A DNA stretch of 7,198 nucleotides from Candidatus Zipacnadia bacterium (GTDB taxonomy: Bacteria; Armatimonadota; Zipacnadia; Zipacnadales; Zipacnadaceae), in contig JALGTJ010000151.1 of assembly GCA_029821415.1 (NCBI GenBank), positions 1 to 7,198 on the forward strand. The letters run 5' to 3'. Below are positions 1 to 5,790 of this stretch, piece by piece; the first letter of the stretch is position 1, and every line of letters begins with the position of its first letter. The notes below the pieces were generated by a model, which saw only the letters and a list, made by a program, of their open reading frames with translations, made no database searches and was not told the origin of the DNA. A program made the position numbers and the translations under genes.

Positions 1-102
1 GGGGGCATGTCAAGTGCTTAGAAATGGGAACAGGGAAGGAGTATTGCTTGTCGCTGGTGAACAACCCTGCGACTGCCACATTTCTGTTGGGAGGTAACTG
101 CT

Positions 103-1089
103 ATGGTCGCTTCACCACCTATTAAAATAGGGTTCATTGGATGCGGCAATATCGCTAACGCGCATCTGCAAGCTATTGAGCGTATTCCCGAGATTGAAAT
201 CGTAGCCGGCGCTGATATCAACGAGGACCGTGCCCGTGAGTTTGTGCAAAAGGCGGGTGCTCAGGCCTACTTCACCGACTGGCGCCAGATGCTGGAGGAA
301 GTGGAACTTGACGCTATAGACCAGTGTACTCCGCACACGCTGCATATGGAGCCAACCCTGGCTGCCGCCGAGCGGGGGATCCATGTTTTCACCGAAAAGC
401 CTATGGCCACGGAGTTGGCCGAGTGCGACCGTATGATTGCCGCCTGCGAGCAAGCCGGCGTGGTGTTGATGGTCGGGCAGGTATTGCGCTTCTATGCTCC
501 CCACATTGAGGCTCGCAGGATAGTCGGTTCCGGCCAGCTCGGCCAGGTAAAGAATGTCATCCGCCGCCGCTGGAGCTACACGAAAGGGGTATCTTCGCAG
601 CCCTGGGCGTCCGACCGGGCGCTGGCGGGGAGATGGCTGCTGTACGGGCTGGGCACGCATGCTGCCGACCTGATTCTCTGGATGACAGACTCTGAAGCCA
701 CCAATGTATTCGCTATGGGCCGCCAGATTCACCCGATGTGGGATGACGTGGACGAACTCACCATTCAGATGGAGCTTTCCAACGGGGCTATGGCCCTGCA
801 GACTCATTGCCTAAACTGCTACGCCTCTGCCTGGGACCTGGCCGTCAACGGCACCGACGACAGCCTCTATGTCAATGGCGAGACACTGATAGTTGGCGGC
901 GAGGAGCGGCACGTGCCTATGCAGGAAGGCGGAGGTATGTACACGCAGATGGCCGAGTTTGCCTCCGCTGTGCTGGAGGGCCGTGAGCCGGAGGCCTCTG
1001 GCAAAGATGTGCGTCGAACCTATGCCCTCCTGGAGGCAGCTAAGCTCTCTATGGACGAGGGCCGCATCGTGGATGCGAGTCAGCTCTAG
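103..1089 (+). CDS. Gfo/Idh/MocA-family NAD(P)-dependent oxidoreductase
   Basis: A predicted cytoplasmic dehydrogenase of 328 residues, the usual size for this family, whose members oxidise or reduce sugars, inositols and sugar derivatives with NAD(P). The N-terminal Rossmann fold opens with a glycine-rich GCGNIA motif at residues 13-18, followed by an acidic strand end (GADIN, about 36-40) expected to contact the cofactor ribose. The family's EKP motif is at 98-100, with Lys99 the expected catalytic lysine. The C-terminal alpha/beta domain carries GTHAAD at 184-189, matching the GxHxxD signature with His186. The acidic residue that usually precedes it (DxGxHxxD) is Gly182 here, so chemistry or substrate may differ from classical members. 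The ATG start is supported by a GGGAGG ribosome site at 89-94, eight bases upstream. It converges with the histidine kinase gene. The family is certain, but the substrate cannot be read from the sequence. Confidence 0.93.
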   Translation: MVASPPIKIGFIGCGNIANAHLQAIERIPEIEIVAGADINEDRAREFVQKAGAQAYFTDWRQMLEEVELDAIDQCTPHTLHMEPTLAAAERGIHVFTEKPMATELAECDRMIAACEQAGVVLMVGQVLRFYAPHIEARRIVGSGQLGQVKNVIRRRWSYTKGVSSQPWASDRALAGRWLLYGLGTHAADLILWMTDSEATNVFAMGRQIHPMWDDVDELTIQMELSNGAMALQTHCLNCYASAWDLAVNGTDDSLYVNGETLIVGGEERHVPMQEGGGMYTQMAEFASAVLEGREPEASGKDVRRTYALLEAAKLSMDEGRIVDASQL

Positions 1090-1208
1090 TTTGGGGCGGT
1101 GTAGTGGTGCCTGGAGATAGCTCGTAAGCGCAGCGGGATGATGAGGCAGAGGCGTGCCGAATGTGGTGTGGCAGGTAACGAGAGAAGCTTGCAGGTTGTC
1201 TGTGGTGC

Positions 1209-2717
1209 TCAGAGCAATTCCAAGTCGGGCTTGGGTGAGCTGGAGCTCGGCTGGCGCTTGGGTAGTATGCAGCGGAAAACGCTGCCCTTGCCCAACTCAC
1301 TTTCAATCTCCATGCGACCGCCGTGGGCTTTGATGACGCGGCGCACATATACCATACCGAGGCCGATGCCCCCTGCTTGCTCCTTGGACGCGCTGGTGCG
1401 GAAACCGGGTTCGTGGCCGATGCGCTCGATATCTTCCGGGGCGATGCCGATGCCCTCGTCTTTGACCTCCATAGCCACTTCATCGCCCCGATCATCAATG
1501 GTCACGGTAATGGTTGTCCCCGGATTGGAGTACTTGGCAGCATTCTTCAGGTAGTTATCCAGGATTGAAATGATCTTGTCACGATCGCCCTGGACCATCA
1601 GGGCCTCGGGGGTGTGGCGAACAAGCTGGTGGCCAGCCAACCTGTCGGCCAACTCAATGAGGATCTGGTCAAGAGCCGCAATGAGGTCAAACTCGGTCAC
1701 GTCAAGCTCGATTTCCTTGCCGGCATGGATGCGGGAGATATTGAGCGTCTCAGATATCAACCGAAACATGCGTGATGATTGGATGAGGGCAGCTTCGATG
1801 AATTCGTCAGCTATCTGCAAGTCTTCTTCGGTGACCCCCTCGCCCATAATAGCCTGGATGGTCTGGAGATTGCCCTGGATCACAGTTAGCGGCGTGCGTA
1901 ACTCATGAGCGACTTGTCCGACCAGTTCCTCAGCAGCCGTAGAAAAGGAAGATCGCGTGAAGGCGAGAATGGCCTGGCCTTCGCGGGTAAGTTGGGCGCT
2001 AGCGGTGTAGGTCTCGGCCGATGCGGTAATGAATGACGCCACAGCTTGACCGGATTGGGGTTCTTGCAGCGCGGATATCAGCTTTTGTAACTGTCCTTGA
2101 ATATCAACCTGGCTTATGTGCTTGCCCTGCAGCGGACTAACCTCAAGGACCCGGCGGGCAGCAGCATTAGCAACCACAATGTTGCCCTGGGCATCAACCA
2201 ACATCAGGCCGACTGGCACGGTAGCAAAGGCTGCCTGAATGTCTTCGAACTCCTCGAGATGTTCCTCAACCAACAAGGCCGCCGCCTGCTGGGCGAGAGT
2301 TCCGGCCAATTGTTGGTCTTCGTCGTCAAAGTTTTGCTGTCCACGCTTGCCCCAGAGGGCGAGGATACCCAGTGGGCGCTTGACCGGTTCGTCCTCAGGT
2401 TCGAGTGGCTCGCGCTTCCAGATAACCGGTACGATCATTACTGGTCCGTGCAGTTCGATGTCGGGCATGTGGATAGACTCATCGAGTATAACACATCTGT
2501 CTGACTCTATCGACTCGACTACAGCTCTGGCAAGCTGGGTATCACTGTCAATATCAAAGTACAGGTCCGAGTGCAGAACTTCTCGTCCACTGAGGTCGGC
2601 GAACGACTGCAAATACAGGCGGTTGTCGGCGGCTCCCAACATAAAGCAGGCAGTGCCCTCGCTTTGTATGATTTGACTGACCTTTTGACAGAAGCGATCA
2701 AGTGTGGAAGAGGCCAC
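1209..2717 (-). CDS. Soluble GAF-PAS sensor histidine kinase
   Basis: A 502-residue two-component sensor kinase with no signal peptide or membrane segment, so it should sense a cytoplasmic cue. Residues 1-150 form a GAF-like domain, ending in the typical FDDEDQQLAGTLAQQAAALL helix. A short acidic linker leads to a PAS domain at about 160-250 (VGLMLVDAQGNIVVANAAAR). The HisKA H-box is AHELRTPL, with phospho-acceptor His271. The HATPase domain shows an N-box with Asn388 and Asn392, a G1 box DEGIGIAPED at 420-429, an F-box-like GFRTSA, and a G2 box GGIGLG at 449-454, so all catalytic boxes are intact. The start is GTG at 2717, supported by AAGGGTGA seven bases upstream. No response regulator is present in the window, so it is an orphan here. 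It lies downstream of the sialidase-like gene on the same strand, 190 bases away. The signal and target are unknown. Confidence 0.94.
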   Translation of the reverse strand: MASSTLDRFCQKVSQIIQSEGTACFMLGAADNRLYLQSFADLSGREVLHSDLYFDIDSDTQLARAVVESIESDRCVILDESIHMPDIELHGPVMIVPVIWKREPLEPEDEPVKRPLGILALWGKRGQQNFDDEDQQLAGTLAQQAAALLVEEHLEEFEDIQAAFATVPVGLMLVDAQGNIVVANAAARRVLEVSPLQGKHISQVDIQGQLQKLISALQEPQSGQAVASFITASAETYTASAQLTREGQAILAFTRSSFSTAAEELVGQVAHELRTPLTVIQGNLQTIQAIMGEGVTEEDLQIADEFIEAALIQSSRMFRLISETLNISRIHAGKEIELDVTEFDLIAALDQILIELADRLAGHQLVRHTPEALMVQGDRDKIISILDNYLKNAAKYSNPGTTITVTIDDRGDEVAMEVKDEGIGIAPEDIERIGHEPGFRTSASKEQAGGIGLGMVYVRRVIKAHGGRMEIESELGKGSVFRCILPKRQPSSSSPKPDLELL

Positions 2718-2724
2718 CCTACAG

Positions 2725-2732
2725 TCACCCTT
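2725..2732 (-). promoter_or_regulatory. Ribosome binding site for the kinase GTG start
   Basis: AAGGGTGA on the minus strand ends seven bases before GTG at 2717. It supports this non-ATG start. The identical octamer precedes the sialidase-like gene and rhaA. Confidence 0.6.
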
Positions 2733-2755
2733 GCTTAGTTGCGGTTAACAGAGAT

Positions 2756-2784
2756 AGTATAGCGCACATCACTAATACTATTAG
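2756..2784 (-). promoter_or_regulatory. Possible kinase promoter with overlapping palindrome
   Basis: On the minus strand TATACT (2756-2761) is a good -10 candidate about 40 bases before the GTG start. Seventeen bases upstream sits CTAATA (2779-2784), only a 3/6 match to a -35 box. That weak -35 is one arm of the perfect inverted repeat CTAATA-C-TATTAG (2772-2784). Such an arrangement would suit an operator for an activator or repressor, possibly autoregulation. This is inferred from sequence alone. Confidence 0.3.
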
Positions 2785-2907
2785 AGCTGGTCGGCGAAGT
2801 CAAGACTGCTGCTGAACTGTTGATAGCGGGTCTTCGGCAGGTGGGTGTCGGCTCAGCGCCACAGCCATTTGGCTTAGGGCAGTTTTTCCATGGCCATTGC
2901 AATGTTG

Positions 2908-3901
2908 CTAACTGATGTCCAGTTTGAACCAGCGAATATTAGAGACACATTCCTCATAACCCCAGAAGGCGACAAATATGTTATCGTTTGGGAGCTTGAC
3001 CATGCAGGGTGCACCGAAGCGCAGCACGTTGAAGTTATGCACCATATTATCGGTTGACGCGGTCAGCCCCGGAACATTGGCTCCCCATAACGGCTCGCAA
3101 GCTTCATTGACCCACCGGTCATCTTGCAGGTGAGACAAATTCGCCCACAGGCCGGGTTCGTCTATTCTACGGTAGACGGTCAATATGCGCCCATCGTCCA
3201 GGACCAGTGGGGTAATGGTTTGTCCGATCAAGCCAGTGGACATCGGGTCAGTCCAGGTCTCTCCACCGTCCTGGCTTAGAGCATACTGGTTAGGCAGGTC
3301 TCGGGCAGAGTGCTCATTGTAGGCCCAGGCTACAGCCAGGAGAGTACCATTTGGCATTTCCACAATCTTTGACTCCCAGTAGACTATGTTGCCGGCGGGG
3401 TCGCGCATTACGTCCACATATTCTGGCCAAGTACTGCCCTCGTCGTGGGATACAAATGCCACCATCTTCATTCCGTTGGGCTGATAGCCGTCCCACCCCC
3501 GCCAGGTGGAAGTCGGCAGCAACCAGCGGCCATCACTCAGAGGGACAATAGGGCTACACAGCTCAAATGACGGCCCAACCAGTGGGGGTTCTATTGGCTG
3601 CGGAGCCGACCAACTATATCCCTGGTCCTGGGAACGCAGTATTGAAAACCTGGTCGGTACGAAGCCCATATTTTCGGGATTGGTTAGCCCCTCATTTGGA
3701 TGCTCAGCGCGGTCATGCTCGCAGACCAAAGCGGTAGGTGTGTGCATTTACCGCCTCGAAAGCCTCTGCCAGAACAAAGGTGGCCACCATATCGCCGGTG
3801 GCGGTGCAGACAACCGAAGGGAATATAGCGTGGATAGCCTGCACGTGAGGTTTGGGGTTGCGGTATATTGGACCGGTGCCGAGTATCGTAATGGCTGACA
3901 T
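2908..3901 (-). CDS. Asp-box (BNR) sialidase-like beta-propeller, frameshifted
   Basis: A sialidase/exo-alpha-sialidase-like protein of about 330 residues once a one-base frameshift is bridged. The start is ATG at 3901. Frame one runs to a TGA at 3713-3715. The rest continues in the next frame, which is open from ATG 3747 to TAG 2908. Three canonical Asp boxes (SxDxGxxW) are visible: SQDQGYSW (3610-3633), SHDEGSTW (3427-3450) and SQDGGETW (3253-3276). Asp boxes mark the blades of a six-bladed propeller in GH33 and related families. The N-terminal part has HAIFPSVV followed by TGDM, resembling the first strand of such proteins. No signal peptide is evident, so secretion is doubtful. Omitting one G at 3726/3727 joins the frames as ...HTYRF-VCEHDR.... 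This could be a sequencing error, a recent inactivating mutation or, less likely, programmed frameshifting. Catalytic residues of true sialidases cannot be assigned by eye, so another carbohydrate substrate is possible. Confidence 0.83.
3713..3747 (-). other. Frameshift window inside the sialidase-like gene
   Basis: Both reading frames of the split gene are open here. The first ends at TGA 3713-3715 and the second offers ATG at 3747. The second frame lies one base downstream of the first, so a single extra base accounts for the break. The GG at 3726-3727, after TTT, is the simplest site. No slippery heptamer followed by an obvious stem-loop was seen, which argues against programmed frameshifting. 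Confidence 0.7.
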
Positions 3902-3906
3902 GTTCT

Positions 3907-3914
3907 TCACCCTT
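3907..3914 (-). promoter_or_regulatory. Ribosome binding site fixing the ATG at 3901
   Basis: AAGGGTGA on the minus strand ends five bases before ATG 3901. An in-frame GTG at 3910 would lie inside this site, so it is rejected as the start in favour of ATG 3901. Confidence 0.65.
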
Positions 3915-4097
3915 GAGCTAAGTCTGCTGCCGAACGGCCTCTATAACTATCTTCGTCAATAGCCTTCGCTCCCTGCTGAGCTTAATCCTCCTTCCAGACG
4001 CTTGGCAGTAGCCTGAGGCGTGCAACGACCAGTGCTGCAGGTGCAGTAGCTCAATTAAGTATTCCGCGGGGCCAAAGGATACCAGGGGGGAATTGTG

Positions 4098-4380
4098 ATG
4101 AAATTGGAACAATTCCCTAACAATCAGCCCCACCGCAGGTTGGCGTCGTTTGTCCTTCAGAACCATGCAGCAGCTCAGGAAGGCTATGCGGCGCTGAGCG
4201 TGGACTGCAATGGCGCCACCCAACAAGCTTTGAGCATAGGATTTCTGTGCCCTGTTGCCAGGCTGATATCTGTGCGCCTTGTAATATATTGTAGGTGTCC
4301 GGGGGTGCCAAATCTGCCACTGTTGATTGGGCTGGACCTCGCCAGCACCTCGTTGAATCGTTGGATGCTCTGCTGGACAA
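4098..4380 (+). pseudogene. Decayed, internally deleted L-rhamnose isomerase remnant
   Basis: This segment is a broken relative of the rhaA gene downstream. Positions 4098-4176 align without gaps to 5791-5869 at 61 of 79 bases, beginning exactly at ATG. Positions 4307-4377 align to 6301-6371 at 57 of 71 bases and read SATVDWAGPRQHLVESLDAL, matching DATVDRAGPRQRLIESLDAV of the long copy. Between the blocks the remnant first reads QEGYAALSVD. After an apparent one-base deletion near 4240 it reads ISVPCCQADIC (4241-4273), a degraded form of the family's ISLHCWQxDD segment. It then jumps to CNI at 4280, skipping about 135 codons, and has an in-frame TAG at 4292-4294. Homology fades after about 4380. 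GQEWLA in another frame (4375-4392), with a stop at 4423-4425, might be a scrap of the C-terminus. The codon differences suggest an old paralogue or transferred homologue rather than a recent duplication. Confidence 0.86.
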
Positions 4381-4485
4381 GAGTGGTTAGCTGCGGCTCA
4401 CAAGGCCGGCTTCCTGCGGAGATAGAATAGAGTAATGGTATCTATCGTCCAATATACGTGTGCACATGAAAAGTTCCAATCCGTT

Positions 4486-4514
4486 TTGACAAGGTACCAG
4501 GTGGGCGTTACAAT
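4486..4514 (+). promoter_or_regulatory. Near-consensus sigma-70 promoter for the aldolase gene
   Basis: TTGACA (4486-4491) is followed by an exact 17-base spacer and TACAAT (4509-4514), eleven of twelve consensus positions. Initiation would fall near 4521, giving a leader of about 83 bases before the aldolase ATG. An eight-base palindrome TGTGCACA (4459-4466) lies 20 bases upstream of the -35 box and could be a regulator site. rhaA has no comparable promoter of its own, so it may be read through from here. The promoter lies just after the rhaA remnant, so the decay did not remove it. Confidence 0.7.
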
Positions 4515-4603
4515 ACCGAGGGGATGTGGCCCTGGCTCCGTCCATGCGGTCTCCGGGGTAGGAACGATGAGTGGTTACCAACTAAGAATAGGAGGGCACG
4601 AAC

Positions 4604-5506
4604 ATGGTTTTTAATGCACCGGGAGTTTTTCCAGCCAATATCACCGCCAGGAGGGATGATGGAAAAGTCGACATAGAAGGAACTCAGGAGGTCGTGCGCT
4701 TTCTCTTCAGTAAAGGCGTAGATGGACTTCACGTCTGCGGCTCAACAGGCGAATTCGCCAGCCTGGGAGTAGAGGATCGGAAGGCAGTGGCCGAAGCCTG
4801 TATCGAAGCGGCGGAGGGCAGGGGCATTATCATAGTCCACGTGGGCGCCATTTCCACTGCTGACAGTTGTGAGCTGGCTGTCCATGCAGTCGAAGCAGGA
4901 GCCCAGGCCGTAAGCAGCGTTCCGCCGTTCTACTATCCCCAGAGCCGGGAAGGTGTCATGCGCCATTATACGAGAATCGCCGAAGCAGCGGGCGTTCCGC
5001 TTGTCATATATGACAACCCTTCCACTACCGGCTTCACCGTTGACGTAGAGATGGTCCGAGAGCTAGCGGAGAAAGACCAGGTTCACGGCATCAAGTTAGC
5101 CAGGCAGGATATGACCGCGCTGGCACGACTGGCAGAAATCAAAGGATTAAATCTCTACCCGGTCGAGACGTTCTACGTGGGCGGCATGGCCACCGCTCCT
5201 CTTTGCGGTACAATTGGCTCGGTGGGAAACTGGATCCCTGAGGCCTTCGTAGGCATGAAGCGAAACTTCGAGGCGGGCAACATCAGCCGAGCGGCGTACC
5301 TACAGAGACTCGTCTGCCGTCTTCTGGAGGCGTATAACTTTGAAGAGATCCAGGTAACCAAGGCCTTGGTTGAGTACCGCGGGATTCCCTGCGGGACAAC
5401 TTGGGATCCCCTTCGTCCTATCACAGAGGAAGCAAAGAAGGCCCTCTTCCGCGCCATAGAGTCCTTTAACCTGGACTTCGACGATCTGGCAACTGTAAAG
5501 GCCTGA
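4604..5506 (+). CDS. DapA/NanA-family aldolase (Schiff-base TIM barrel)
   Basis: A 300-residue class I aldolase of the dihydrodipicolinate synthase/N-acetylneuraminate lyase superfamily, full length for the family. Members form a Schiff base between a lysine and a 2-keto acid such as pyruvate. Here Lys164 in HGIKLA is the Schiff-base lysine, Tyr136 in IYDNPS the conserved tyrosine, and GSTGE (46-50) the carboxylate-binding motif. Tyr110 in PPFYYP matches the partner tyrosine of the proton relay. The arginine that true dihydrodipicolinate synthases carry in YNxPxR is Thr141 here. A lysine-biosynthesis role is therefore unlikely, and a sugar-acid substrate (sialic acid or a 2-keto-3-deoxy sugar acid) is favoured. 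AGGAGGG at 4590-4596, seven bases before ATG, is a strong ribosome site. A consensus promoter lies upstream. The nearby sialidase-like gene suggests a neuraminate link, but that is inference and no ManNAc-processing gene is seen. Confidence 0.93.
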   Translation: MVFNAPGVFPANITARRDDGKVDIEGTQEVVRFLFSKGVDGLHVCGSTGEFASLGVEDRKAVAEACIEAAEGRGIIIVHVGAISTADSCELAVHAVEAGAQAVSSVPPFYYPQSREGVMRHYTRIAEAAGVPLVIYDNPSTTGFTVDVEMVRELAEKDQVHGIKLARQDMTALARLAEIKGLNLYPVETFYVGGMATAPLCGTIGSVGNWIPEAFVGMKRNFEAGNISRAAYLQRLVCRLLEAYNFEEIQVTKALVEYRGIPCGTTWDPLRPITEEAKKALFRAIESFNLDFDDLATVKA

Positions 5507-5776
5507 TTCGCCTTGTACAGGGCATTAGACAGGAGCATCGGAACGGATATAGTCGGCAGTAGGAGGCGGACATAAGACTTCAGGAGCGGCTCATAGCCAG
5601 TGTTACGGAGACCAACTGTGGCCACGGCTATATGGGCAGCAAGAGTTGGTGTGAGCGAGCTGGTCGGCCGTCGGCAAAGGTCAAAGCAGTGGGGAGAACG
5701 GAAAGCCCTTTGTGTGCTAACTGATCTGGCAAGCGTAGCAGGACAACTGTGTTTGTGGGCGGCGTTAAGATATAGC

Positions 5777-5784
5777 AAGGGTGA
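5777..5784 (+). promoter_or_regulatory. Ribosome binding site fixing the rhaA ATG
   Basis: AAGGGTGA ends six bases before ATG 5791. An in-frame GTG at 5788 is only three bases from it, so ATG is the better start. The similarity with the rhaA remnant also extends through this ATG. Confidence 0.6.
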
Positions 5785-5790
5785 GTTGTG

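Noticed and set aside
1..102. Possible end of an upstream gene at the left edge
   Set aside because: All three forward frames are short and lack recognisable motifs, so nothing can be assigned.
112..807. Long minus-strand frame opposite the oxidoreductase gene
   Set aside because: It is a shadow of a well-supported Gfo/Idh/MocA gene and shows no family motifs.
1090..1208. Bidirectional terminator between the convergent oxidoreductase and kinase genes
   Set aside because: Only a weak TGCC/GGCA pairing near 1157 was seen, with no GC-rich stem and no T-run.
3918..4226. Minus-strand frame covering the spacer and the start of the rhaA relic
   Set aside because: Much of it is the antisense of sequence aligned to rhaA. 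No domain or ribosome site supports it.
4095..4430. Continuous 111-codon rightward frame over the relic, as a real small protein
   Set aside because: Its first part matches the RhaA N-terminus, but after about 4240 the RhaA homology is in another frame. The continuous frame therefore reads through frameshifted pseudogene sequence.
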